The translations under genes were made by a program, and so were the position numbers. Below, in pieces: positions 1 through 8,492 of a stretch of DNA of 64,000 bases; position 1 is the stretch's first letter, and each line of letters opens with the position of its first letter. The stretch covers positions 10,480 through 74,479 of the forward strand of contig NZ_CP015865.1 in assembly GCF_002163755.1 (NCBI RefSeq). The letters are read 5' to 3'. The DNA is from Vibrio campbellii CAIM 519 = NBRC 15631 = ATCC 25920. Its GTDB lineage: Bacteria > Pseudomonadota > Gammaproteobacteria > Enterobacterales > Vibrionaceae. The notes below the pieces were generated by a model that saw nothing but the letters and a program-made list of their open reading frames with translations, was not told the origin of the DNA and ran no database searches.

Positions 1-785
1 AACTTTACTGAGCTTGGTAGGTCGGACATTAAGCCAAAACTCTCTATTACGGGAGCACCTCCAAGTAAGCCGATGACTGTAACTTCTCCCCACGGACGAA
101 TAGCTTTCATTGTATCCACAACAGTTGACGCCCCCACAACTTCCAGTGCTTTATCTACGCCTTCTGGGCGGAGGTTTCTTACGGCCTCACCCACATTCCC
201 ATCGTCAATAATGACATTGTCAGCCCCCATAGAGGTCAGTAACCCTGCTTTCTCTTTACTGCGTGTCGTGGCGAATACTGTGAGACCTTTTGCTTTAGCA
301 TAAGTTACTGCTGCAAGACCAACAGCTGAAGTCGCGCCTCTCACAAGAATAGTCTCGCCGGATTGAATGTTAAGTGTCTTATCTAGCGCCCCCCAAGCTG
401 TCGAGTAAAGTTCAGGTAAAGACGCCAAAGTTACGAAATCAATATCACTATGAATTTTCTTCACGTTAGTTTTATTTACTGAGATGATTTCCGCATAACC
501 TCCGTGGCGAGTGAACATCATTCCTCCCATAGCCGTAACAACTTTATCGCCAACATTATAAGTACCAGAGGCATCAAAAATAACTTCGCCTGCCGCTTCA
601 ATGCCTAGTGCAAGTTCAGGATTTAGCTGTCCAAAATGACCTGCTCGGTAATACGTTTCCGCTTTATTAAGACCGAATGCTTTCACTCTAATTTTAACTT
701 CGTTCTTTTTTACCGTTGGCTCGTTAGTATCAACGATAGTAAGTACTTCTGGAGAGCCCGCTTGAGTTGCAATAATCGCTTTCAT
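1..785 (-). CDS. Zinc-type alcohol dehydrogenase / quinone oxidoreductase (MDR family), partial
   Basis: The minus strand is open from an ATG at 785 to the left edge, so about 260 N-terminal residues are visible and the C-terminus is missing. It begins MKAIIATQAGSPEVL, typical of NADPH:quinone oxidoreductase-like MDR enzymes, with the GroES-like domain first (GIEAAGEV, GDKVV) and then a nucleotide-binding Rossmann fold (LVRGATSAVGLAA). The structural-zinc cysteine cluster is not seen, which fits the zinc-free quinone oxidoreductase branch. It is divergent from a LysR regulator across about 120 bp, the usual arrangement when the regulator controls the enzyme gene. The substrate cannot be read from sequence. 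The family call is secure; the precise enzyme is not. Confidence 0.85.
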   Translation of the reverse strand, partial: MKAIIATQAGSPEVLTIVDTNEPTVKKNEVKIRVKAFGLNKAETYYRAGHFGQLNPELALGIEAAGEVIFDASGTYNVGDKVVTAMGGMMFTRHGGYAEIISVNKTNVKKIHSDIDFVTLASLPELYSTAWGALDKTLNIQSGETILVRGATSAVGLAAVTYAKAKGLTVFATTRSKEKAGLLTSMGADNVIIDDGNVGEAVRNLRPEGVDKALEVVGASTVVDTMKAIRPWGEVTVIGLLGGAPVIESFGLMSDLPSSVK

Positions 786-903
786 AATTTTATTCCTGTT
801 TGATTTAGTATGTATCGTTTCGATGTGGACAATATTAATTCACCCAAAAACAAAGACAATATGGCAAAATGCTAATAGACTATCCCACATTTGGAATAAT
901 AAG

Positions 904-1779
904 ATGAAGAAACTCAATCTCAATAGTGCCCGAATTTTCATTTCGGTCGTTGAAAAGGGCTCATTTACCGCTGCAGCGAAAGAGTTGAATGTGCCATTGA
1001 CAACGGTCAGCAGAAAAGTGGCTGAATTGGAGAAAGATCTCGGTATTCGTTTATTAGAAAGAACGACTAGGAAACTGAGGTCGACTGAAGCGGGTGATGT
1101 CCTCTATCACTCATTTGTACGAGCTTATGAAGAAATCAATATAGGGTTTGATACATTATTAGAAAATGAACAAGCTTTGAGAGGAAGGATCAAGATATCA
1201 ATACCACCTTGCTTTCAGATTGTGTGGCCCTTGCTTAAAGGCTTCAAAGAGATATACCCCAACATTGAAATTGATTCTTTAGTCACAACTGAAAAACTGG
1301 ATTTAGTCGCGAATGGTATTGATGTCGCTTTTCGTGTTGGTGATACAAATAACCTGTCTCACGTAGTTCGTCGCCTCACATCTTATCGCCACAAACTTGT
1401 TGCATCACGAGATATGGGCCAAGTGCGTGACTTGTCTGAGCTGTATCATCAACCCTGTATTGCATGGGGAAGTCCCGGCTCTAATATCCGCTGGAACCTC
1501 GGTGGAGAAAAGATAAAAATTGAGCCTAAAGAAATATCAAATGACTATTTCCAACTGAAATATAACCTTATAAATGGTAAATATATTACCGAGTTACCCC
1601 CTTTTTTGTGTGCAGATGAACTGAGACGAGGAGAACTCGTAGAGGTATTACCTAACTCACCGCTACCATTGCTTGATGTAAACTTACTTTACCCTTCTAG
1701 AAAGCAACTGCCGCGTTTAACTCGGCTGTTTATCGACTACTGTGTTAGTTATTTCGATCAACTAAACCAAGAATCTTGA
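904..1779 (+). CDS. LysR-family transcriptional regulator
   Basis: The product is 291 residues from the ATG at 904, giving the classic N-terminus MKKLNLNSARIFISVVEKGS. An upstream in-frame ATG at 823 would add 27 residues without homology-like character, so I prefer 904. Residues 1-60 form the winged helix-turn-helix (FTAAAKELNVPLTTVSRKVA, then LERTTRKLRSTEAG). The rest is the periplasmic-binding-protein-like effector domain (RIKISIPP, GIDVAFRVG). It is close to the group with degenerate Y/L-rich C-termini that control neighbouring oxidoreductases. The divergent MDR gene at 1-785 is the likely target. The inducer is unknown. Confidence 0.9.
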   Translation: MKKLNLNSARIFISVVEKGSFTAAAKELNVPLTTVSRKVAELEKDLGIRLLERTTRKLRSTEAGDVLYHSFVRAYEEINIGFDTLLENEQALRGRIKISIPPCFQIVWPLLKGFKEIYPNIEIDSLVTTEKLDLVANGIDVAFRVGDTNNLSHVVRRLTSYRHKLVASRDMGQVRDLSELYHQPCIAWGSPGSNIRWNLGGEKIKIEPKEISNDYFQLKYNLINGKYITELPPFLCADELRRGELVEVLPNSPLPLLDVNLLYPSRKQLPRLTRLFIDYCVSYFDQLNQES

Positions 1780-2344
1780 CAACGATATATGTAATTAATA
1801 GCCACCGACCCGATAGACTCATTATGATAAGGACTGACTACCCAGACTCCCACTGACATTTTATTGGCATTAGAAAAAGTAGGCCAAATTTCAAGCCGCA
1901 TTCTGTGGGAAATAGTCGTCGAAAACACACAATGGGGCAATTTCGTGCTTTACGCTCCGACAGCACAAATATACCAAATTACCACGACACGACCACCGCT
2001 GCGCCTTTAAATTACAAGCACTAACGCCAAACTAAACACAAAAAATCAAAGGCCATACGAGCCTTGCGATAACCAAAGAACGGGGCGCAGCATTGGGTGG
2101 GCGGGGGATGTGGTGGGATGCCATAAAATAGCTTGCGCCTTTTAAGGATTGACCGGCACGGGCAACAACGTACGTGCCGCAAGTGGTGAATCATAGAAAG
2201 TTATGAACGTCCCCGCATGGAAACACGTTGTTGGTGTTTTGATGCGCCACCATTACCCTGCTTTGCCCGTTTTTTGGCAAGGCAGATAAACCGCGCCAGC
2301 TCTGCTGGCTACCTTAGAGCACGCTTTTCAGTGCGGTGGCGGCA

Positions 2345-2369
2345 ATTTACACATAATGTCCAATAATGC
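2345..2369 (-). repeat. Inverted relative of the adjacent dif/cer-like site
   Basis: Read on the minus strand this starts GCATTATTGG and ends TTATGTGTAAAT, matching the neighbouring 2422-2444 sequence in inverted orientation, with one extra base in the XerD-like arm. The two arms are about 50 bp apart and could fold as a long hairpin. It could be a second degenerate Xer site or one arm of a structured recombination site. Confidence 0.4.
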
Positions 2370-2416
2370 TTGAAGTTGCCCAGTGCCCGGCAGCTTGCTG
2401 ACGTTAGGCACGTGCA

Positions 2417-2444
2417 ATTTTGCATTATTCCTATTATGGTAAAT
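2417..2444 (+). promoter_or_regulatory. Xer (dif/cer-like) recombination site
   Basis: The 11-bp right arm TTATGGTAAAT is identical to the XerD-binding arm I recall for ColE1 cer. A 6-bp centre (TTCCTA) separates it from a left arm ending GCATTA, as in Vibrio dif sites. The overall 11-6-11 geometry is right. A role in plasmid dimer resolution, or as an insertion point for Xer-exploiting elements, is inferred. Confidence 0.55.
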
Positions 2445-2974
2445 GTGTGACTTTGCTGTCAGAGACAGCCCTCAGACCGCCTCAAACGCTCTTAGCGGTA
2501 TGTTTCTATGACGCTTTGTAAGTTTTTGACGTTTTAAGAGCGGTTTGTAGAGCAAAAGTCATCGAGTTTCTTTGAACTAAGAACTGCACTCTGATACCCA
2601 TTTTTCGTACTTTATGAGCTTTGTGTTTCAGATTAGTTATGTTTGGTCAAAACTCGTCCGTCCGAAAGCGTGGCTTTTTTGGCGAAACTAATAATGGGGC
2701 AATTTCGAGTTACAAAGTTCCTCGGGTAAAACTCAATACCATCAAGCCCAACCTGATTCATTGCTGGACAAGAACTATTCAAGTATTTACTCCATGTGTT
2801 TGCTAGGAGGTTAGAAAAAGTATCTTGAAATCTTAAATGCTTTTTATGCGGTTGCTCGCAAAGTTTAATCTTATCTTACTTTGAGATGAAATAAGCAACT
2901 AAGCACACACTTTAAAACGGATCTCAGAATTAAAATACGGGCACCAATACTGGTGGTAGATAGGAAGTACATTT

Positions 2975-3124
2975 ATGGCAGTAAAACATACACCCACTGG
3001 AATCGTTCATAAAGGCAAAAAAGGAAGTACAACTGGTTGTGGCTTTGATACCAAGAAAGAATCACCTCATTGGAGCGACTCACACAGTAAAATCACATGT
3101 GACAAAAACGGCTGTAAGAACTAA
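2975..3124 (+). CDS. Small cysteine-containing protein (49 aa), unknown function
   Basis: An ATG preceded by AGGAAG at 8-bp spacing opens a 49-residue frame ending before a TAA at 3122. The product is hydrophilic, starts MAVKHTPTGIVHKGKKGS, and carries three cysteines in its second half (TTGCGFD and ITCDKNGCKN). That could suit metal binding or a disulfide, but no zinc-ribbon pattern is complete. There is no signal peptide or membrane segment. It lies alone between a non-coding stretch and the toxin/immunity pair on the other strand. I do not recognise it. Codon use and the ribosome site make it likely to be real. Confidence 0.55.
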   Translation: MAVKHTPTGIVHKGKKGSTTGCGFDTKKESPHWSDSHSKITCDKNGCKN

Positions 3125-3285
3125 TTAGTGGTTGTTTAATTGGACTAGAACTCAAGCTCTAGCCCCTTATTACCCTCTGCCACATATCGCACTGTAAAGG
3201 TGCAACCAACGCAATACTAAAGTCGCCGCATACCACTATAAACACAAAAACTAACGTATTGTGCTACTTGCAAGCTCCAAAACCG

Positions 3286-3810
3286 TTATGACTGTGAAGC
3301 TCTCTCATTAAGTAACTTCAACAAATCAGAGTCGCCTTTCACCCAGAATTTTTCTGAAGCAGGAAATACTTCTTCTGGGTATTCGTTAGCAAAATCAATG
3401 AATTCCCCTTCCCAGCCATCGGGAACATAGCGCTCCATTGGAGTGCCATCAGAATAAAAAGCACCAACTCTACGGTCATCAAAGTTAACAAACATGATTG
3501 GAAATAAATCACCGACATCCCACCATGATTTTGCTTCGGAAAATCGCTTAGCTAGTTCAATACTCAGTTGATCTTTCGGAACCTCAAAATCAGATATAGC
3601 ATCAAGAAACTGTTTAGCCGTATCTTGATTAATCGAATGAATACCAAAGCGATAGTCGTTTTGAAATTCTGGAACTTCGTACCCATGAGCAATGAATTCA
3701 TTGCGCCATTTATTTACGTCAAGAACCCATAAATCTCTATCACTTCTGTACCACTTAATTTCACCGTTCAATCGAACAACGAAAACATATTGAGGTTCTT
3801 CAATACTCAT
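3286..3810 (-). CDS. Probable immunity protein for the adjacent toxin-like gene
   Basis: The product is 174 residues, acidic, with no signal peptide or membrane segment, so probably cytoplasmic. It is rich in tryptophan and aromatic residues (WYRSDRDLWVLDVNKW, SWWDVGDLFP, DGWEGEF), a feature common in SUKH/SMI1-like and other polymorphic-toxin immunity proteins, though I cannot assign it to a named family. It starts 8 bp after the stop of the toxin-like gene at 3819-4904 on the same strand, the standard toxin-then-immunity order. The immunity role is inferred from position, size and acidity. Confidence 0.5.
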   Translation of the reverse strand: MSIEEPQYVFVVRLNGEIKWYRSDRDLWVLDVNKWRNEFIAHGYEVPEFQNDYRFGIHSINQDTAKQFLDAISDFEVPKDQLSIELAKRFSEAKSWWDVGDLFPIMFVNFDDRRVGAFYSDGTPMERYVPDGWEGEFIDFANEYPEEVFPASEKFWVKGDSDLLKLLNERASQS

Positions 3811-3818
3811 CTTTTCAC

Positions 3819-4904
3819 CTATTTAATTACTTTTCCTGAACCAGGTATTGCTGTTTCTTCTAGCCACTCGGCCCAAACAGATGGCAACTCGTAAGACCTA
3901 CCAGGGGTAGTTGGGTCAACTACTTTAGGCGCTAACCCTCCCTGATTCTTAGGGTTAGACTTATAGTTTATTTGAGGAACAGCTTCGTTTTCGATGAAGT
4001 CCCCCATCCATTTAGGTATATCAAATGAAGTGATCTCTGAGCCAGGTCTTAAGCTTTGGAAGTATTTTGCATGCTCTGGATCGCCTAGACTTACATTTAA
4101 AGTGGTCTTATTTATTAAAGGATTGCCATTCGAATCAATTTCTATATGCCGCCAACTAGCCTTTGGTGGAGAACCACCTTGAACTCTGAAGACTGTATCT
4201 ATTTCTTGAGGTAGTGGCCCCATGAAATTAAGATCGCCGGGTTTGGCAACATGGCCTGCCCCCTGCAAAAATTGCCCTTTACCCTGAGGAAAACCGACCT
4301 TTTTTCCAGGCAAAGCAATAGTAGCAGCATAACCTCCTACTATGCTACCGGCACCTTCATAATCACCCGAGTTCAAAAGTTCTTTGTGTTGAGTATAATC
4401 GTCAGTTACACCATTAATTACGCTATTAATCTTTTCATTAACTCTAGCCTGAGCGCCAACACTGTACTCCGGCGCCACTGCGTTTATGAGAACATCAGGG
4501 AAATAATTAATTGAATCGACTACCCCTCGAGCAACACCTTTGGCAGCCTCATTCATTGACTCTAAGACTAGGAGTGGGTCATCTACCATGATTTCGACAG
4601 AAGAGGTGATTGTATCTCCCAATGATTTGGTTACACCACCAACATACATAGCTGCATTTTCTAAAGAGGTATAAAGCTCGGATGTTCCGTTTGTTGCTAT
4701 TACCCTCTCTCGTTGCGAATCCCACCTCGAAGAGTCTTCAGGTGTATACGTTAACTCAGCAAGACGCTCTCTTTTCTGGCGTAAAGCTCGTTCTCTTATT
4801 GTCTCTGGTTTAACTTCAGGTAATAGAGCTCCAACATCATCAACGGGCTTATACCCACCCCCAGAGCGTGCTGACAGTTTATTATTATCAGAACTATTCG
4901 ACAT
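3819..4904 (-). CDS. Polymorphic-toxin-like protein with C-terminal toxin domain
   Basis: The product is 361 residues with no signal peptide. The N-terminal ~200 residues are variable, with a short glycine/alanine-rich segment near 185-200. The last ~120 residues look like a compact toxin domain recurrent at the C-termini of secreted bacterial toxins: VFRVQGGSPPKASW..., a beta-strand ending NKTTLNVSLG, a FDIPKWMGDF segment and a final IPGSG tail. I do not know its activity with confidence. No PAAR, VgrG, Rhs or WXG domain is present, so the delivery route is not evident. The next gene downstream, 8 bp away, looks like its immunity protein. Confidence 0.5.
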   Translation of the reverse strand: MSNSSDNNKLSARSGGGYKPVDDVGALLPEVKPETIRERALRQKRERLAELTYTPEDSSRWDSQRERVIATNGTSELYTSLENAAMYVGGVTKSLGDTITSSVEIMVDDPLLVLESMNEAAKGVARGVVDSINYFPDVLINAVAPEYSVGAQARVNEKINSVINGVTDDYTQHKELLNSGDYEGAGSIVGGYAATIALPGKKVGFPQGKGQFLQGAGHVAKPGDLNFMGPLPQEIDTVFRVQGGSPPKASWRHIEIDSNGNPLINKTTLNVSLGDPEHAKYFQSLRPGSEITSFDIPKWMGDFIENEAVPQINYKSNPKNQGGLAPKVVDPTTPGRSYELPSVWAEWLEETAIPGSGKVIK

Positions 4905-5092
4905 CGATCACTACATATGCTTGATAAATAAGAGGATATTATATCGATACTTAACAAAGCTAATAGGTGAAGAATTAACAAATAGTTATATTGCTTATAT
5001 AAATAAACCTTTAGAAAAGGATACACCCCATTTATTTAAGCAGAAAAACTAAAAACACTATTATTTTGATAGTGGGAAAATAATTTAATTTT

Positions 5093-5287
5093 TCATTCCC
5101 AACCCTCAACCAGCTCTAAAAACCGCTCAAAATCTTCTCTAGTTACAATCTTCTCGCCATTCTCGGCAAGCACCACATTCAACGCGGCCACCATTTGGCC
5201 GACGGGCGGGTTTAGTGCAGTTAACTTTTCGAACAAGTGGACTAAGCGAGCATCGATAGTGAAGTGACTTTCTTGTGACATCGTCAC
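5093..5287 (-). CDS. Small hypothetical protein (64 aa)
   Basis: This is a 64-residue acidic, probably helical protein ending in two aromatic/acidic helices (EDFERFLELVEGWE). It lies 48 bp downstream of the larger gene at 5336-6388 on the same strand and is probably co-transcribed with it. It has no signal peptide or transmembrane segment. I do not recognise the family. The small size and acidic charge could fit an antirepressor, adaptor or immunity role, but nothing in the sequence decides this. Preceding GC-rich sequence forms a short hairpin (gcggggc... gccccgc at about 5314-5333) between the two genes. Confidence 0.45.
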   Translation of the reverse strand: MTMSQESHFTIDARLVHLFEKLTALNPPVGQMVAALNVVLAENGEKIVTREDFERFLELVEGWE

Positions 5288-5335
5288 GCCTCCATATTAT
5301 TTGCAATGGTTGTGCGGGGCGCTAGCCCCGCACAG

Positions 5336-6388
5336 TTATGCTTGAACTGCTTGAGCCAGTTCACCCAATGGAACGTAAACCGCTTTGCTGTCCTCACGCC
5401 AAAAGCGCACTTTACGCACCGACCAACCGCAACGAATAAAATCTTTATTCGTGAGATAGGTACCGGCACCCATCGAGTAATTTTCTCGGTGTTCACTACT
5501 TTGTGCTTTGTCCGCTAAAAACGCCGTATCCTCGTGGTTTAAGCACGCCTTGCGCAACTCCGGGAACAATCGGCGCGTATGTTTAGACCAGGCAAGAACA
5601 ATGGTTTTTTCCGTATTGAATCGATAATCATCAGCATAAGGATCACTATTGTCCTCATCAAACACTGTGTACGTTGCCACAATGGCACCTTGCGCCCAAT
5701 CCGGAATTGAAAGCGACGCCTGAAATGCCTTTTCTCGTTCTACTCGCTGTTGATGCGCTGCTTTTCTTTGTTTGGCCTTAGCCTGTTCCTCGGCTTCTTG
5801 CTGGGCTTTTGCTAAACGGGTTCGCGCTAACACCTGAGAGCGAGACAACGCTACCGTATGCCGATTTAACTGATACGTTTTAAGCAGTGCGAGCAGCTCG
5901 CGCCCCTGGGCGTGAGTAAAATACCAATGCGACGGTTCACTTTTCTCAATTGATAGCGCGTACTCGAGCACACGAAAACAGTGATCCGCAAACCCACACT
6001 CATTACCACCGCAACCCAAATCGACGCGGCAGCGGTGCTGATGGCCATTATCGAAATTCACCGTAATGTCCGTTTTATCGTAGCCACCAAGCGGATTGTC
6101 TAACGCCGCTTTTAATGCGATGGCCTCAAAAATATCGAATGGGAATTCTTCCCCCTCATTCAAGCGAGAGGATTCCGACCAATTCACCAACACCGAACGC
6201 GGCGCGACTTTCACTGTTGTAGAGCCTGAGTGATGCAACGGAGATACGTTGATCGCGCTGGCTGCCTTAGTGCTGTGAACTTGGGAAGAAAGGGAATGTG
6301 ACATGATACGCTGTTTGTATTTTTTATTGGCTTGGTTGAGCCACCGATTGAGGGAGGAACGAGTGAAGAGGTACGCGAAATAATGCAT
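5336..6388 (-). CDS. Hypothetical protein with cysteine cluster and basic coiled-coil
   Basis: The product is 350 residues from the ATG at 6388; an internal ATG at 6304 (MSHSLSSQVHS) would give 322 and is plausible, but neither start has a clear ribosome site. A compact cysteine/histidine group (RCRVDLGCGGNECGFADHC) near residues 120-140 may bind metal. It is followed by a lysine/alanine/glutamine-rich coiled-coil (QQEAEEQAKAKQRKAAHQQR) near 190-215. The C-terminal third has repeated aromatic motifs but no recognised domain. GC content is higher than in the neighbouring genes, consistent with separate origin. It pairs with the small gene at 5093-5287. Function unknown. Confidence 0.55.
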   Translation of the reverse strand: MHYFAYLFTRSSLNRWLNQANKKYKQRIMSHSLSSQVHSTKAASAINVSPLHHSGSTTVKVAPRSVLVNWSESSRLNEGEEFPFDIFEAIALKAALDNPLGGYDKTDITVNFDNGHQHRCRVDLGCGGNECGFADHCFRVLEYALSIEKSEPSHWYFTHAQGRELLALLKTYQLNRHTVALSRSQVLARTRLAKAQQEAEEQAKAKQRKAAHQQRVEREKAFQASLSIPDWAQGAIVATYTVFDEDNSDPYADDYRFNTEKTIVLAWSKHTRRLFPELRKACLNHEDTAFLADKAQSSEHRENYSMGAGTYLTNKDFIRCGWSVRKVRFWREDSKAVYVPLGELAQAVQA

Positions 6389-6424
6389 GGTTCCCGGCTA
6401 ATAAAATTAGCTCGAAGGAGATAA

Positions 6425-6530
6425 CTTTTGGACAGAAATCAGTTTCGGAAAACACAATATTAGTAATTTATGAATAACTTTAAGTATTGGAAACATTGCT
6501 TAGCATTTTTCTGCTGTGAATGGTGCGAAC
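6425..6530 (+). repeat. Dispersed repeat, copy 1 (see 11806)
   Basis: A stretch beginning TTTTGGACAGAAATCAGTTT and continuing through ATGAATAACTTTAAGTATTGG matches 11806-11890 with scattered differences. Both copies start with the TGGACA junction motif that also bounds the cassette arrays. No coding content. It may be the end of a lost mobile element. Confidence 0.5.
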
Positions 6531-6555
6531 CAGTCAAGGTTTACACTACTCCTAC

Positions 6556-7413
6556 TTATTTGAATTGTTTTCGATATAACGAAGGTGACATGCCTTTGTA
6601 CTTCTTGAACGAGCGGTTGAAGTTGGAACGATTGGTATAACCGACATTCTCGGCAATTAAGCTGATGGGTTGTAATGTCGTTGTGAGTAACTGACAGGCG
6701 TGATTCAACCTCAACTTAGTTAAGTAAGAGATATAGCTTTCGTTGAAGTGTTGAATAAACCAACGGTGAACCGTGTTTTCACTTACATACATATAATCAG
6801 CGAGTTTCTTTAACGTTATATCGGATGAATAATGATTATCAATGTACTTACAGACTTGAGCTATCTTGCTGAAATCGTAGTTGGACTTTTCCTTTTCTAC
6901 TGATGATGCGTAGGAGAGCAGAATGGTGTGTGATTGATCGGCACATAGTTCTCCTAGAACTTGGATCAAAACCGCAAGCTGCCCGATAGGGGTAAGGTCA
7001 TCAAAATTATTGAGGTGTTGAAAAACTTTTTCTGCGGTTTGCGTTGAGAACTTCACGCCTTTATTTGCATCTCTAATAATACTCGCTAATGGCCTTAGTT
7101 CGACACAGCTATACATCAGTTTGGCAATCCATTCTTTGCTAAACCAAATTACATGAGCCTCACATGGGTTCTGTCCATGGGAATTTATTGATTCAAAGCT
7201 ATGAGCAACCTCAGGACCCAGTAAAAGCAGTTCGTTGTGCTCAATCAGCCCTTCGAAATGGGCGATCCTTGATTTTCCTTGAAAATTTCTATGTAAAACC
7301 AGTTCAAATTCTTGATGAACATGCCAGTCTTCTGGTTTGACGACTTCTTTGAACATCTTATAGCGCCATGACCAGCCATGCCTTTGTGGTATTTTCTGAA
7401 CTGTTGCTTTCAT
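6556..7413 (-). CDS. AraC-family transcriptional regulator
   Basis: The product is 285 residues. The N-terminal ~150 residues form a cupin-like sensing domain (HQEFELVLH near residue 35). The C-terminal ~100 residues contain the two AraC helix-turn-helix units: LKKLADYMYVSENTVHRWF followed by ISLIAENVGYTNRSNFNRSF and the signature ending KKYKGMSPSLYRKQ. It is divergent from the SIS-domain gene at 7568 across about 150 bp, so it probably regulates that gene, perhaps in response to a phosphorylated sugar. Size and architecture are normal for the family. Confidence 0.9.
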   Translation of the reverse strand: MKATVQKIPQRHGWSWRYKMFKEVVKPEDWHVHQEFELVLHRNFQGKSRIAHFEGLIEHNELLLLGPEVAHSFESINSHGQNPCEAHVIWFSKEWIAKLMYSCVELRPLASIIRDANKGVKFSTQTAEKVFQHLNNFDDLTPIGQLAVLIQVLGELCADQSHTILLSYASSVEKEKSNYDFSKIAQVCKYIDNHYSSDITLKKLADYMYVSENTVHRWFIQHFNESYISYLTKLRLNHACQLLTTTLQPISLIAENVGYTNRSNFNRSFKKYKGMSPSLYRKQFK

Positions 7414-7567
7414 TCTAATAGCATCATTGCCGATTTATCAGTTAGATGCATGATTATACACAATTGGCTTTAATCAATAAAAGTATCACAAGTCGTTGGA
7501 ATAGTATCAGATGTGAGTTTTAGAGCTGGTATGTTTATAAGGTCGGCACAGTATAGGAGACCCAGAA

Positions 7568-8284
7568 ATGTCCGAGTATTTAAATTGCTTACTGCCAAAA
7601 CTTACCTCCCTTGTAGAAGCAAACCAAAAGGCTTTAGCGGAGGCAACCAAGTTGTTTACTCAAGCCATAGTTAAAGACGACATGATACAAGTTCTAGGAA
7701 CTGGCCACTCGCATATGATTGGTTTAGAGGGATTTATTCGTGCGGGAGGCCTTGGTAATATCAACGCTATTTTGGACTCAGTGCTGCTTACTAATGATGG
7801 CGCTTTAAGAGGCTCAGCAATGGAAAAGTTGTCTGGTCTGGCTGAAGTGATTTGGAATGATCAGAATATTTCCCCAAATGATGTGGTTATGGTAATTTCC
7901 AACTCTGGGCGCAATGCACTGCCAATTGAATTTGCCCAAATTGCCAAATCGAAAGGTCATTCGGTTATCGCGATTACGTCTGTTGAACAGTCATCAAAAT
8001 ACCCAAGTCGCCATAATTCAGGACTGAAATTGATGGATATTGCCGATATCGTTATCGACAATCAGGTTCCTCCTGGTGATGGATTGTGTAATGTGAATGG
8101 TAAAGTGACAGGAGCATTCTCCAGTATAGCAGGCATGATGATCATGAATATGCTGGTTGTAGAGTCTCAAAAAGAAGCGTTAAAGCAAGGTGTCACTCCA
8201 CTTATCTTCTCTAGCCAGAATGTCGACGGTTTCGATAATGACTATGTGTATCAGCACTTTGGGCCTCGATTAAAATCTATGTAA
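7568..8284 (+). CDS. SIS-domain protein (UPF0309-like sugar phosphate binding/isomerase)
   Basis: The 238-residue product carries one SIS (sugar isomerase) domain. GTGHSH near residue 47 and the phosphate-binding SNSGRNALPIE near residue 118 are the family hallmarks, followed by a strand-rich VIAITS segment. The length and the conserved middle motif VPPGDGL fit the UPF0309 group of small SIS proteins found beside N-acetylhexosamine genes. It is probably cytoplasmic, acting on a phosphorylated (amino) sugar; the substrate is unknown. It starts behind an AGGAGA ribosome site and is divergent from an AraC regulator. No sugar transporter or kinase is nearby, so the pathway is incomplete here. Confidence 0.8.
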   Translation: MSEYLNCLLPKLTSLVEANQKALAEATKLFTQAIVKDDMIQVLGTGHSHMIGLEGFIRAGGLGNINAILDSVLLTNDGALRGSAMEKLSGLAEVIWNDQNISPNDVVMVISNSGRNALPIEFAQIAKSKGHSVIAITSVEQSSKYPSRHNSGLKLMDIADIVIDNQVPPGDGLCNVNGKVTGAFSSIAGMMIMNMLVVESQKEALKQGVTPLIFSSQNVDGFDNDYVYQHFGPRLKSM

Positions 8285-8401
8285 ATGGTCGGCATGAAAT
8301 TTAGTTTCTCGATTAAGTTACGAGCCAGCGCAAAATTCAAACACGGCTCATACTCTAATGAAATGAAGCAAAATTGAGCTAGCCATGAAAGCTAGCTCGT
8401 T

Positions 8402-8490
8402 TCTGGACAAAACCTTGTTAGCTTAAATGACTTAGTTGCATCAAGATCAGGTATGAAAAAGTATCTTGAAACCATAGTCTCTTGTTATGT
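8402..8490 (-). repeat. Trailer of cassette array A
   Basis: Read on the minus strand, this runs AACAAGAGACTATGGTTTC, then a middle segment, and ends TAACAAGGTTTTGTCC. Positions 27568-27655 carry the same sequence in the same relation to array B. It follows the last cassette of each array and so marks a shared boundary. It may include a diverged terminal attC, since its ends are AACAA-type core sequences. Confidence 0.6.
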
Positions 8491-8492
8491 GT

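Larger units (their letters stand above)
1780..2974. other. Long non-coding stretch with Xer-type site and inverted repeats
   Basis: No convincing gene was found in about 1.2 kb; the short open frames lack ribosome sites and protein-like composition. The stretch holds a cer/dif-like site (2417-2444), an inverted relative of it (2345-2369), and an inverted repeat CAAACGCTCTTA / TAAGAGCGGTTTG just downstream (about 2486-2549). Two copies of a recurrent ATGGGGCAATTTCG junction motif lie at about 1931 and 2692. A short stretch at about 2813-2835 resembles part of the trailer shared by the two cassette arrays. It looks like a recombination boundary. Confidence 0.5.

Noticed and set aside
1758..1940. 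60-residue minus-strand frame after the LysR gene
   Set aside because: No ribosome site and no homology-like features; overlaps the LysR 3' end.
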